DNA of 64,000 bases, taken from NCBI RefSeq assembly GCF_020905295.1, contig NZ_JAJJMM010000001.1, positions 2,108,001 to 2,172,000 of the forward strand, given 5' to 3'. Numbering within the stretch: the stretch's first letter is position 1; the number at the start of each line of letters is the position of its first letter. Source of the DNA: Flavobacterium piscisymbiosum (GTDB lineage Bacteria > Bacteroidota > Bacteroidia > Flavobacteriales > Flavobacteriaceae). Under the pieces are notes generated by a model. It saw only the letters and a list, made by a program, of their open reading frames with translations. It did no database searches and was not told where the DNA came from. Positions 1 through 8,505 of this stretch are shown here, piece after piece. The position numbers and the translations under genes are program-made.

Positions 1-390
1 AAAAATCAGGACTATTTAACTGAAGTGATTCAGGAATTTCAGCGTAACGGAATCAGAACGTCGATTTTTGTTGATCCTGTTTTGGAAATTATCGAAGGAG
101 CAAAAAAAACAGGAACAGATCGTATCGAATTGTATACCGAAGCTTTTGCACACCAATATGATTTAGGAAACAAAAACGGAATCGATCCTTATGTAAAAGC
201 TGCAGAATTGGCCAACGAATTAGGTTTAGGAATCAATGCCGGTCACGATTTAAGTTTAGATAATATACAGTTCTTTAATCAAAATATTCCAGGATTATTA
301 GAAGTTTCTATTGGGCACGCTTTAATTGCTGAGGCACTTTATCTTGGTTTGGATAATGTGGTGAATATGTATTTAAATAAATTGAAGTAA
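1..390 (+). CDS. pdxJ: Pyridoxine 5'-phosphate synthase, C-terminal part (5' end outside window)
   Basis: PdxJ condenses 1-deoxy-D-xylulose 5-phosphate with 3-amino-2-oxopropyl phosphate in the last ring-forming step of vitamin B6 synthesis. The frame is open from base 1, so only about the last 129 residues are present. The TIM-barrel C-terminal half is recognisable: IELYTEAFA, then GLGINAGHDLS, then a closing EVSIGHALIAEALYLGL, which is a conserved PdxJ ending. The GTG at base 25 is an internal valine codon and not a start. The 230 bases downstream hold a dispersed repeat and no clear terminator. Confidence 0.93.
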   Translation, partial: KNQDYLTEVIQEFQRNGIRTSIFVDPVLEIIEGAKKTGTDRIELYTEAFAHQYDLGNKNGIDPYVKAAELANELGLGINAGHDLSLDNIQFFNQNIPGLLEVSIGHALIAEALYLGLDNVVNMYLNKLK

Positions 391-403
391 AATAAAAAGG
401 AGT

Positions 404-522
404 AGGGCATGACCCGCAGTCCCGAAGCTTCGGGAGCGGGTCGGGCTATTCGTTACAATCTTTCGTTTTTTAAAGAAAAAAACGAAAGGATTTCCACTGC
501 TATCCCTCATGCGGCATTTAGG
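404..522 (+). repeat. Dispersed hairpin element, copy A
   Basis: The conserved left flank GGGCTATTCGTTACAATC begins at 443 and the right flank GGATTTCCACTGCTATCC at 488. Between them is an AT-rich hairpin (TTTCGTTTTTT, AAAG, then the complementary arm). A second nested palindrome precedes the left flank: GACCCGC (411-417) pairs with GCGGGTC (436-442) around TCCCGAAGCTTCGGGA (420-435). Related copies lie at 8222, 16596, 45091, 53731 (reverse), 58111 (reverse) and, more distantly, 11862. Confidence 0.75.
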
Positions 523-590
523 TCACAATGAACTTTTTAGATTATACTGTTTAAACTACAAATAAATATTTACTTCAACTAATAAATGAT

Positions 591-598
591 TACTTTCG
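591..598 (+). promoter_or_regulatory. Putative -7 box of the TonB receptor gene
   Basis: TACTTTCG is one base off the Bacteroidota -7 consensus TAnnTTTG and lies 21 bases upstream of the GTG start. The -33 region is not clear. Confidence 0.4.
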
Positions 599-619
599 CA
601 CTTTTCTTATTAAAATCAA

Positions 620-2896
620 GTGTTGAAAGCTATAATTCTCTTTTTTTTATTCTGTTTTTCTACTGTATTTGCGCAATCAAAAGCCACTATAACAGGAAAT
701 ATAAAATCTCTTGAAAACGAAAACCTTCCTGGTGCCAGTATTTCTTTAGATATAAAAAATCAGCACTACTACGCTATATCCGATACTCTGGGTAATTTTC
801 ATCAAAATGTTTCTTTAGGGCAGTTAAAAATAACAGTTACCCAATTGGGTTATCTTAAAAAAACTATTCATTTTGATTTTGTAAAAGACACTGTAATTTC
901 AATTGTTTTAGAAAAAGATATTGCTCTATTAAAAGAAGTCATAATAGCCAATGATAAAAAAAAGGGTGTTACAAATTTGTCAGGAGGCAAGTTATCTTTT
1001 AATCTAAAAGAATTATCCTCTGTACCAACAGTTTTAGGTACTACTGATATTATAAAGCTTTTGCAACTAATGCCTGGTGTGCAAAATTCAGGAGATGCAA
1101 ACGGATATTTATATGTGAGAGGAGGAGATCCGGGACATAATGCCATATTATACGACGGAACTCCTATTTATGGAATGTCGCATTTATTAGGTGTTTTTCC
1201 TTTTTATAATACAGATCATATTAAAGAAGTTGAGTTTGATAAATCAAGTTCGAATTCAAAATATGGCGGACGTTTAAGCTCTACAACGCTTTTAATCCCG
1301 AATAAAAAAATACCATCTGAGTTGGGTATTCAGGGAAATGTTGGAATCCTGGCTTCGCAACTTACTTTAACAGTTCCTGTAAACAATAAAGTTGGTTTTT
1401 ATATTTCAGGAAGAAAAACTTATATCGATGAAGTTGTTGCCCCACTTTTACGTTCAGATTCAGAAAGCGATGATGTTCAGGATATGAAATATGGTTTCTC
1501 TGACGGAAATGTTACTTTGGTTTCGCAACTTTCAAAAAACAATTTCCTTTCTGTTGATGCTTTTATTAGTGGAGATAGATTAAAAATAGAAGATGCTGAA
1601 CTTGCATTACAAACAAATTTAAAATGGAGTAACCTTACAGTTGCACCAACTTTGGTAACTACGTTTTCACCTAAATTAAGCATGTCAAATGCTGTTTATT
1701 TCAGTAAATATTCTAATGAATTAAACATGGAACAGGCTACAATAAAGTTTGGTGTTTCTTCCTACGTAAAAGATTTTGGGTTTAATAATGCTTTTCGATA
1801 TTCGATCAAAAATGTTCCTGTTGAATCTGGAGTGCAATACGTACATCATAATTTGCAACCTCAAAAAGTGAATGTAGAAAATCTAACAGATACTAATACG
1901 TCTCAAAACAATATAATTAATGCCGATGAAGTTGCTGTTTTTACAACGATTAAACCAAAATTTACCGAAAGGTTAAACGCTGAATTAGGACTTCGAATTA
2001 ATTATTATACTTCAGGTTCTAATGATTCTTATTTGCATTTTCAGCCTCGCGTTTTATTAAATTATATCGCGAACGAAAAATATTCTTTTTACGGATCTTA
2101 TAACAGGCAATACCAATACTTAAGCTTAATAACTACTTCAAGCGTTGGAATTCCTACTGATTTTTGGATCGCAAGTTCAGACGGCATAAAACCGCAATTT
2201 TCTGATGAATTTTCGATAGGTTCAAATCAAAATATTTCAAAAAATATTACTTCTTCATTCGGAGGATTTTATCGATTGATGACAGATTTACTCGAATATC
2301 CTTATGGAATAACTCAGTTTAATGAAATCACAACATTAAAGAATGATTTATTAGTTGGCAAAGGAAAAGCATACGGATTAGAATTGATGCTGCGCAAAAA
2401 CAACGGAAAGTTTACAGGCTGGTTGAGTTATACATTAAGTTGGTCTGATCGTGATTTTGATGAACTTAATAACGGAAAAACTTATTTTGCCAAATACGAC
2501 AGAAGACATAATCTTTCAATAGTTGGAATGTATGATTTGAATTCAAAGTGGAACTTTGGCGTAACTCAGGTATTCAGTTCGGGAAATCGTTTTACGATGC
2601 CAACTTCGTGGTATTTTATCAATAACAATCCTGTCAAAGAATATTCAGAATATAATAACGCACAAATGCCAAATTATATCAGGACAGATTTATCAGTTAA
2701 TTATTTTTTCCTGAAAACAAATAAAAAAGAAAGTGCCTTGAATTTTTCGATCTACAATACACTTAATATTGATAATCCAATTTATGTGTTTTTGAATATT
2801 CAGGTCAATGAAGATCGAAATAATGTGATTGTAAAACAGGAGAAAAAAACTTTGTACAGAATATTGCCTTCGATAAGCTGGAGATTTAAATTTTAA
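620..2896 (+). CDS. TonB-dependent receptor with carboxypeptidase-like regulatory domain
   Basis: An outer-membrane TonB-dependent receptor of 758 residues. A GTG start gives a signal peptide (residues 1-18, cut after STVFA). Residues about 22-105 form a CarboxypepD_reg-like beta-sandwich (ATITGNI...LPGASISL). The plug domain (about 115-230) has the typical PGVQ...YLYVRGGDPGHN and DGTPIYG segments. The remaining roughly 520 residues are beta-barrel strands ending in an aromatic residue (WRFKF). It is shorter than SusC-type receptors and has no SusD partner. Instead a DUF4249 lipoprotein follows 5 bases later, a pairing common in flavobacteria. The substrate is unknown; iron chelates or peptides are possible. 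Confidence 0.9.
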   Translation: MLKAIILFFLFCFSTVFAQSKATITGNIKSLENENLPGASISLDIKNQHYYAISDTLGNFHQNVSLGQLKITVTQLGYLKKTIHFDFVKDTVISIVLEKDIALLKEVIIANDKKKGVTNLSGGKLSFNLKELSSVPTVLGTTDIIKLLQLMPGVQNSGDANGYLYVRGGDPGHNAILYDGTPIYGMSHLLGVFPFYNTDHIKEVEFDKSSSNSKYGGRLSSTTLLIPNKKIPSELGIQGNVGILASQLTLTVPVNNKVGFYISGRKTYIDEVVAPLLRSDSESDDVQDMKYGFSDGNVTLVSQLSKNNFLSVDAFISGDRLKIEDAELALQTNLKWSNLTVAPTLVTTFSPKLSMSNAVYFSKYSNELNMEQATIKFGVSSYVKDFGFNNAFRYSIKNVPVESGVQYVHHNLQPQKVNVENLTDTNTSQNNIINADEVAVFTTIKPKFTERLNAELGLRINYYTSGSNDSYLHFQPRVLLNYIANEKYSFYGSYNRQYQYLSLITTSSVGIPTDFWIASSDGIKPQFSDEFSIGSNQNISKNITSSFGGFYRLMTDLLEYPYGITQFNEITTLKNDLLVGKGKAYGLELMLRKNNGKFTGWLSYTLSWSDRDFDELNNGKTYFAKYDRRHNLSIVGMYDLNSKWNFGVTQVFSSGNRFTMPTSWYFINNNPVKEYSEYNNAQMPNYIRTDLSVNYFFLKTNKKESALNFSIYNTLNIDNPIYVFLNIQVNEDRNNVIVKQEKKTLYRILPSISWRFKF

Positions 2897-2901
2897 AAAT
2901 C

Positions 2902-3753
2902 ATGAAAAAATATATTCTATTTCTCTTTGTTTTAATTGTCGTAGGTTGTTCTAAAGACGATTTTAGCGAACAAAGTAATGAGTCTAAAATTGTAGTAGAA
3001 GGATGGATTGAAGAAGGCGATTATGCTCAGGTTTTATTGTCTAGCAGTATTCCGGTTGCCGACGCAATTGATTCTACGAATGTTTTAAATCACGTGATAA
3101 GATCGGCAAAAATCACCATTTCTGACGGTCTGACTTCAGAGGTTTTGAGAGTAAAAAATGATAAAAACCACATACCGCCATTTGTTTATTATGGTTCAAC
3201 TCTAAAAGGAGAAACAGGAAAGCAATATTCATTAAGAATAGAATATTTAGACAGAGTTGTTGAGGCAGTCACATCAATTCCGCCATCTGTTGAGTTAAAA
3301 AGTGCCGAATATATAAAAAAGGCTGCTACAGATACTATAGGTTATATTTTTGTAAAATTTGATGATCCCGTAAATGAGAAAAATTATTATCAGATTGCTA
3401 CAAAAATCGATAAAGAAGAACCAATTTTTACACCTGCATTTTATGGAAATTTAGATGATGCAAACTTTACAGTTCCGTCAATTTCAATGCAAATAAACAG
3501 AGGGCTTTTGCTTTTTTCTAAAGCTAAATTCACGCCGTATTTTACAGATGGTAATTTGATTCATGTAAAATTAAGAACTCAAAACAAAGACGCCTTAGAT
3601 TTCTGGAATGGCTGGCAAAACGAAATTGTAAATAATAAGAATCCAATTTATCCTTCGAATACAAGCCTTAAGTCGAATATAAAAGGAGGAATTGGTATTT
3701 GGGCAGGATATGGGCAAAGTACTATAATTGTTAGAACTCCACCAAAAAAATAA
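2902..3753 (+). CDS. DUF4249 family lipoprotein
   Basis: A 283-residue lipoprotein with a lipobox at VVGC (Cys16) followed by SKDD, suggesting a surface or periplasmic lipoprotein. The sequence matches the DUF4249 pattern: an early VVEGWIEEGDYAQVLLS segment, then a TISDG...LRIEY beta-rich region and a C-terminal GIGIWAGYG motif. It starts 5 bases after the upstream TonB receptor, so the two are almost certainly co-transcribed and act as one uptake system. DUF4249 has no proven biochemical function; a substrate-capturing or plug-associated role is inferred from context. Confidence 0.87.
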   Translation: MKKYILFLFVLIVVGCSKDDFSEQSNESKIVVEGWIEEGDYAQVLLSSSIPVADAIDSTNVLNHVIRSAKITISDGLTSEVLRVKNDKNHIPPFVYYGSTLKGETGKQYSLRIEYLDRVVEAVTSIPPSVELKSAEYIKKAATDTIGYIFVKFDDPVNEKNYYQIATKIDKEEPIFTPAFYGNLDDANFTVPSISMQINRGLLLFSKAKFTPYFTDGNLIHVKLRTQNKDALDFWNGWQNEIVNNKNPIYPSNTSLKSNIKGGIGIWAGYGQSTIIVRTPPKK

Positions 3754-3785
3754 AGCCGATTTGAATGGTTTCAAATCGGCTTTAA
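3754..3785 (+). terminator. Terminator of the receptor/DUF4249 operon
   Basis: AAGCCGATTTGAA, a TGG loop, then TTTCAAATCGGCTT: a 12-13 bp stem that starts at the DUF4249 stop codon. It also faces the convergent lipoprotein gene and may act in both directions. Confidence 0.8.
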
Positions 3786-3804
3786 GTAAATTTTTAAAAA
3801 CTAT

Positions 3805-5205
3805 TTATTTTTTAAAAGATGCTGCAAAATCTTTAAACTTAGTTTGCAAATCATTAAATCCAGTAGAGAAATAAACGCTTGCTGCTACTTCAGTATTATC
3901 ATTGAATTTTAAGTACAATACTTCGTCAAGATAAGGTCGTGAAAATGATTCTCCAGTACCATCGTTTGTCCAGTAACCATATTTTGCAACCCAAACAGGT
4001 AATTCGAAAGTGTATTCACCTGATTTATCTGAATGTTGAACAAGTTCAGCAATTTTAGTTCCGTCTTTTTTAGAAACTAAAATTAACTTATAGTTTTTAT
4101 TAAAGCCGGCTGCAATACCTTCAGATTGTTTTTTCTCGTATTCATTTATAGCTGTGTAATATGCTTTGTAATTACTGTTAGCTTTGTCATAATCCGGATA
4201 AGTAGGTCGAACTAAACTTTTGTATAAAGCTTCTCTGTCGGCTGCTTCAGTAGCTAAATCCATATCGGCTATAATAACAAAATTATCTAATAATGTAAAT
4301 AGACCATTTGCTTTTCCTCTGTATTGAGCAAGTTCCTCTTTATTTAGTAAAGCATCAATATTTGCTGAGCTTCCTCCGTTAAAGTCAAGTAATATTTTTC
4401 CGTTATAAGTAAGTACAGCTTTCGAAGTAGTTTCTGTACCTTTTTTACCGCTCATTTCCCAAACATAACCATCGTTTAAGCTCATTTTGTAAGCAAACTC
4501 ATCTGGTGCTTGTTTATTGTTAGAATACTTAGCAGTTTGAGTTAGAGAAGCAGTTTGAACATTGTCAATTGTTAATGTTGCATCAGTCGAAGTAGGTAAA
4601 AAGAAATAATCGTATACACTTGGTGTGTGTACCATTTGTTGCGTCTCACTATTATAGTTCCATTCTCCGTAAGTGTCAATATTTTTTATTTTTATATCTG
4701 ATGAAATACTATTGGCTGATAAAATAGCATTGTTTGTAGTTTGGCTTTTTTTAGCAGGGAAAATAAATTTCAATTCAGTTTTCGAAGCTGTTTTAACCCA
4801 GATTTTTTTAGTATTATCCCAGGTATAAATACCATAAACACCAGAAACAGTTAAAATTTCTTCAATTCCGTTATTGCTTTTTCCATCAAAAATGTCAACT
4901 TGGTCGATTGTAAATAAATGTCCAAGGTTTTGAATTGCTTCAATAGCACTTGAGCTTTTTGTTTTGTTAAGTTGAACCAGCATATCGTTAGCTTCAATCT
5001 CAAGCTTTTGTTTTTGTTGTGCAGGAGTTAAAGCTGAATAAGGTTTTTTAACAAGTTCTGCAATTTGTTCCGCAAGAGTTTTGTCTTTTGTAGGTTCTTC
5101 TGTTGTTGGATCTGTCGTAGGATCTGTATTATCATCGCTAGAACAAGAGATGGCAAATTGCGAAAGAACTACCGCGCATAAAAGAAATTTTTTAATCATG
5201 GTCAT
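3805..5205 (-). CDS. Uncharacterised lipoprotein
   Basis: I do not recognise a named family. The protein (466 residues) starts MTMIKKF; the second methionine (start at 5199) would give a standard signal. The lipobox is FAISC followed by SSDD and a Thr/Pro/Asp-rich linker (DPTTDPTTEEPTKDKT), typical of surface-exposed Bacteroidota lipoproteins. The rest is a soluble, mixed alpha/beta protein with several SDIKIK- and NGKILLDF-like strands and no cysteines beyond the lipobox region. It converges on the TonB/DUF4249 pair and has its own upstream region, so a functional link is only possible. Confidence 0.8.
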   Translation of the reverse strand: MTMIKKFLLCAVVLSQFAISCSSDDNTDPTTDPTTEEPTKDKTLAEQIAELVKKPYSALTPAQQKQKLEIEANDMLVQLNKTKSSSAIEAIQNLGHLFTIDQVDIFDGKSNNGIEEILTVSGVYGIYTWDNTKKIWVKTASKTELKFIFPAKKSQTTNNAILSANSISSDIKIKNIDTYGEWNYNSETQQMVHTPSVYDYFFLPTSTDATLTIDNVQTASLTQTAKYSNNKQAPDEFAYKMSLNDGYVWEMSGKKGTETTSKAVLTYNGKILLDFNGGSSANIDALLNKEELAQYRGKANGLFTLLDNFVIIADMDLATEAADREALYKSLVRPTYPDYDKANSNYKAYYTAINEYEKKQSEGIAAGFNKNYKLILVSKKDGTKIAELVQHSDKSGEYTFELPVWVAKYGYWTNDGTGESFSRPYLDEVLYLKFNDNTEVAASVYFSTGFNDLQTKFKDFAASFKK

Positions 5206-5382
5206 GGTTTAAATTGAATAATTAAATCAAAACTTAGCTTTGATTTTTAATGGCGCAAGATAATGTTTATATTCGTTTTTGTTTTACGGGAAACCGTAAT
5301 GTTGTAAATGTTTTTCTAATAAAATTTAATTAAAAAAAAACATTCGATAAACTTATTAGGTTACAGATTACGGGATAAGTTT

Positions 5383-5390
5383 TACCTTTG
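5383..5390 (+). promoter_or_regulatory. -7 promoter box of the esterase gene
   Basis: TACCTTTG matches TAnnTTTG exactly, 28 bases upstream of the ATG. The -33 element is weak. Confidence 0.5.
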
Positions 5391-5418
5391 TTTTTATGTT
5401 TCTAAAACCAAATTATAA

Positions 5419-6183
5419 ATGTTATACTCAAAAATAGAAGGGGAAGGAAAACCATTCATCATCATGCACGGATTTTTAGGAATGTCTGATAACTGGAAAA
5501 CTTTGGCAGGACAATATGTAGAAGCCGGATTTCAGGTTCACATCTTAGATTTACGAAATCACGGACGTAGTTTTCATTCAGACGAATGGAGTTATGAAGC
5601 CATGGTGCAGGATGTTTTCGAATATTGTCAGGCAAATCAATTAACGAGAATTGATATTCTTGGACATTCGATGGGCGGAAAAGTAGCCATGCTTTTTGCA
5701 ACCACACATCCTGAAATTGTAGACAAACTAATTGTAGCCGATATTGGCCCAAAATTTTACAAACAACACCATCAGGATATTTTGGCTGGTTTAAATGCAA
5801 TAGATTTTTCGGTAAAACCAAGCCGTAATGATGTCGAAGCAACTTTGTCAGAATACGTTCCTGATTTTGGAACTCGTCAGTTTTTATTAAAAAACTTATA
5901 TTGGCAGGAACCCGGACAATTGGCTTTTAGATTCAATCTTGCCGCTTTCAATAATAATCTGGATGCGATTGGGAAAGCTTTAGATGAGAATTTGGTTTTC
6001 GATAAACCAGCCTTATTTATTCGCGGAGGAAGTTCAGGATATATCCAGGATTCAGATTTTGATGCGATTCGGAGACAATTTCCAAATGTTAAGTTCGAAA
6101 CAATTCCAAACGCAGGACATTGGCTTCACGCCGAAAACCCTCAATTATTTTTTGAATTAACTACTCAGTTTTTAAAAGAATAA
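5419..6183 (+). CDS. Alpha/beta-hydrolase (YbfF-like esterase)
   Basis: A cytoplasmic alpha/beta-hydrolase of 254 residues with no signal peptide. The oxyanion motif is HGFLG (residues 17-21), the nucleophile elbow is GHSMGG with Ser84, the likely acid lies near Asp211/213, and the catalytic His is His234 (NAGHWLHAENP). Length and motif order fit the YbfF/ABHD11-type esterases, which hydrolyse short-chain and acyl-CoA-like esters; the real substrate cannot be read from sequence. It stands alone between a lipoprotein gene and a small membrane-protein gene. Confidence 0.88.
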   Translation: MLYSKIEGEGKPFIIMHGFLGMSDNWKTLAGQYVEAGFQVHILDLRNHGRSFHSDEWSYEAMVQDVFEYCQANQLTRIDILGHSMGGKVAMLFATTHPEIVDKLIVADIGPKFYKQHHQDILAGLNAIDFSVKPSRNDVEATLSEYVPDFGTRQFLLKNLYWQEPGQLAFRFNLAAFNNNLDAIGKALDENLVFDKPALFIRGGSSGYIQDSDFDAIRRQFPNVKFETIPNAGHWLHAENPQLFFELTTQFLKE

Positions 6184-6189
6184 AAAAGT

Positions 6190-6263
6190 TTTCACGAATT
6201 CACGCGAATGTTAATTCAATTTTGTCTCAATTTTAATTTGTGAAAATTTGTGAAATTTGTGGC
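6190..6263. repeat. Flavobacterial intergenic repeat (ATTCGTG...TTTGTGGC type)
   Basis: TTCACGAATTCACGCGAATG is followed by TTTTAATTTGTGAAAATTTG and a TTTGTGGC end. The same family occurs at 15034-15077, 17350-17380 and 50638-50724. It is imperfectly palindromic and non-coding. Confidence 0.65.
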
Positions 6264-6343
6264 AAAAAAAAACCTTTTAATCTGTGACAAAAAAATAATA
6301 ATAAAATTCCTTACTTTTATTAAAAATTTTAAATTCAAAAAAT

Positions 6344-6688
6344 ATGAAAATATTACTTAGACTCCTTGTTACTGCGGCCTTGGTGTTGTTAATCGCTAAT
6401 TTTTTAACCGGAGTACATGTTGCAAGTTTTGGCACGGCAGTAATCGTTGCGATTGTTTTAGGATTGCTAAATCTTTTTATAAAACCAATATTGGTTATCC
6501 TGACATTGCCGGTTACCTTTATAACTTTAGGTTTATTTTTATTAGTAATTAATGCTGTCATTATTATATTGTGTACCAATATTGTCAGAGGTTTTGCAGT
6601 CGACTCATTCTGGACCGCATTATTGTTTAGTGTCATACTGTCTATTCTTCAGTCTATTACTTATAAGATACTTGGAGACGACAAATAA
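6344..6688 (+). CDS. Small membrane protein, phage-holin-family-like (four TM helices)
   Basis: A 114-residue hydrophobic protein with about four transmembrane segments (residues 4-24, 28-50, 55-78, 86-108). It resembles the bacterial proteins annotated as phage holin family 4 (formerly DUF360), including the GLLNLFIKPILVILTLPVTF segment that recurs in that family. No phage genes are nearby and these proteins occur widely outside prophages, so a lytic role is unlikely; membrane or envelope maintenance is the safer reading. It stands alone and ends 55 bases before a strong hairpin. Confidence 0.8.
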   Translation: MKILLRLLVTAALVLLIANFLTGVHVASFGTAVIVAIVLGLLNLFIKPILVILTLPVTFITLGLFLLVINAVIIILCTNIVRGFAVDSFWTALLFSVILSILQSITYKILGDDK

Positions 6689-6740
6689 AATAAATATTGA
6701 AAGCGTGTTTAAAACGTCTTCAAATACAATAGATTAAAAA

Positions 6741-6772
6741 CTTGGTTGGGTTGCAAAAATTTTATAATTTTG
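6741..6772 (+). promoter_or_regulatory. Promoter of trigger factor
   Basis: CTTG (6741-6744), a 20-base spacer, then TAATTTTG (6765-6772), an exact TAnnTTTG. A 13-bp perfect inverted repeat overlaps the spacer and the -7 box (see the hairpin at 6746-6780). Confidence 0.6.
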
Positions 6773-6784
6773 CAACCCAATTTT
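6746..6784 (+). terminator. Hairpin: terminator of the membrane-protein gene overlapping the tig promoter
   Basis: TTGGGTTGCAAAA (6746-6758), a 9-base loop, then the perfectly complementary TTTTGCAACCCAA (6768-6780) followed by a T-rich run. It has the form of an intrinsic terminator, but its right arm contains most of the tig -7 box, so it could equally be an operator. Confidence 0.6.
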
Positions 6785-6806
6785 ATTATGTAAATTAAAG
6801 AAGAAG

Positions 6807-8129
6807 ATGGATATTAAAAGAGTAGCAATAGACGCTGTGAATGAAACGATCGTAATGACAGTTGTTCACATGGATTATAAAGGTCAAGTAGCAAAAAGAA
6901 TAAACGAAAAAATGCCATTGGCTACCGTAAAAGGTTTTAGAAAAGGACAAGTTCCTAAAGATCTTGTTGAAAAACAATACGGAAAAGCTATTAAGCAAGA
7001 AGAAGTTAAAAAAGTAGTTGATTTGGCTTTAGAGCGTTTTGTTCAATCTGAAAGATTAAATCTTTTAGGAACTCCTCTTGCTAAAGAAAACGAAAACTTT
7101 GATTGGGATGCTGAAGAACTAACTTTCGAATACGAAATTGGTTTAGTACCAAACTTTGAAATTGACTTAGAAGCTAAAAACAATATCGTAAAATATATCG
7201 TTACTGCTGATGATAAATTAATCGACGGACAAGTAGAGCGTATCCAAAAACAATTCGGAAAAGCAATTCCACAAGATAAAGTAGAAGCTGATTCAGATTT
7301 AACCGGAACTTTCTCAAACGAAGAAAAAGGAATCAACAATACAACCACAATTGCTGTATCTACTTTCAACAAAGCTGCTGCTGATAAATTCATCGGTAAA
7401 AAAGTTGGAGATGTTGTTACAGTAAGCACAAAAGGTTTATTTGCAGATGATCACCAATTAATGGATTACTTAAAAGTAGCTCATGATGATGTTCACGGTT
7501 TAGATATCGAAGTAAACTTTACTATCGAAGCAATCAACGGAGCAGAATTGGCAGAATTAAACCAAGAGCTTTTCGACAAACTTTTTGGAGAAGGAAAAGT
7601 AGCTTCACTTGAAGATTTGAAAGCTAAAATCAAAGAAGATGCTGAAACTCAATTCGCACAGCAAGCAGATCAAAAATTATTGTTAGACGTTCAGGATTTC
7701 CTTATCGAAAGCACAAAATTTGATTTACCGGCTGAATTCCTTAAAAAATGGTTACAAACTGTAGGAGAGAAAAAACTTTCTGCAGAAGAAGCTGAAGTTG
7801 AATACGCAAGATCTGAAAAAGGATTACGTTTTCAATTAATCGAAGGAAAAGCGATGGCACAAAGTAATATCCAAATTACATTCGAAGATTTGAAAGCTTT
7901 TACAACAAACGCGATCAGACAACAAATGGCTCAATTTGGACAAACAAATCCAACTGATGAAGAAGTACAAGGAATCGTGGCTAGAGTATTATCTAACCAG
8001 GACGAAGTAAAAAGACTTTCTGAGCAAGTTGTAGCTGAAAAATTGTTAGAAGTGTTCAAAGAAAAAGCAAATCCAACAACTAAAGAAGTAACTTACGAAG
8101 AATTTATTGCTGCGTCTTACGGAGAATAA
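6807..8129 (+). CDS. tig: Trigger factor (ribosome-associated chaperone/peptidyl-prolyl isomerase)
   Basis: Trigger factor binds ribosomal protein uL23 at the exit tunnel and shields nascent chains. The 440-residue length is usual. The ribosome-binding signature GFRKGQVP is at residues 43-50, the central FKBP-like PPIase domain covers about 150-245, and the C-terminal helical arms follow. The middle domain is divergent, as is usual in Bacteroidota. The start has a purine-rich AAAGAAGAAG just upstream. It is followed by a terminator and then clpP and clpX, the classic tig-clpP-clpX order, although each gene here appears to have its own promoter region. Confidence 0.95.
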   Translation: MDIKRVAIDAVNETIVMTVVHMDYKGQVAKRINEKMPLATVKGFRKGQVPKDLVEKQYGKAIKQEEVKKVVDLALERFVQSERLNLLGTPLAKENENFDWDAEELTFEYEIGLVPNFEIDLEAKNNIVKYIVTADDKLIDGQVERIQKQFGKAIPQDKVEADSDLTGTFSNEEKGINNTTTIAVSTFNKAAADKFIGKKVGDVVTVSTKGLFADDHQLMDYLKVAHDDVHGLDIEVNFTIEAINGAELAELNQELFDKLFGEGKVASLEDLKAKIKEDAETQFAQQADQKLLLDVQDFLIESTKFDLPAEFLKKWLQTVGEKKLSAEEAEVEYARSEKGLRFQLIEGKAMAQSNIQITFEDLKAFTTNAIRQQMAQFGQTNPTDEEVQGIVARVLSNQDEVKRLSEQVVAEKLLEVFKEKANPTTKEVTYEEFIAASYGE

Positions 8130-8152
8130 TTTCTAAAACAATAAGTATATTT

Positions 8153-8185
8153 GAGCGTCGGGAAGTTTTTTCCTGACGCTCTTTT
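8153..8185 (+). terminator. Terminator after tig
   Basis: GAGCGTCGGGAA, a GTTTTT loop, TCCTGACGCTC, then TTTTG: a stem of about 11 bp with one mismatch. Confidence 0.8.
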
Positions 8186-8221
8186 GTTTTAATTTATTTT
8201 TGATTACTTTTCAGAAGCTAA

Positions 8222-8370
8222 TCCAGCTATTCGTTACAAGTTTTTTCTTCCGTTTAAGTTTTTCAAATTCTTGCAAGAGCTTCTTTCAGTCGCTTTCCAA
8301 GAATAAAAAAACTAAAAAACGGAATTCAAAAAGCTTTTCACTGCTATCTGGGCTATTTAAGAAGCGAGTT
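8222..8370 (+). repeat. Divergent copy of the dispersed hairpin element (copy B); the tig-clpP gap
   Basis: This 375-base gap holds the flanks CCAGCTATTCGTTACAAG (8223-8240) and CTTTTCACTGCTATCTGGGC (8334-8353), matching the two flanks of copy A, but with a longer and poorly paired centre. A 72-codon open frame here (8200-8418) looks like a by-product of the repeat. I see nothing else except the region just upstream of clpP. Confidence 0.6.
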
Positions 8371-8505
8371 CAAAAACTTGAAACCTGCAACAAAATTAAA
8401 CCTGAAATAAAAAACTAAGACAAATTGACATCCTTTAGAAAGAGGTACAACCTTTGATGAAGAATATATACACAGATATTACGTAAAACTTAGAACACTT
8501 AAAAT

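Noticed and set aside
868..1146. Open frame on the minus strand inside the TonB receptor gene
   Set aside because: It overlaps a well-supported gene in full and has no family resemblance.
6344..6688. Possible prophage remnant because of a holin-like protein
   Set aside because: No phage genes, integrase or attachment sites nearby; this family is common as a stand-alone chromosomal gene.
8200..8418. 72-codon frame in the tig-clpP gap
   Set aside because: It lies inside a copy of the dispersed hairpin element, shows biased Phe/Ser/Lys composition and has no start signals.
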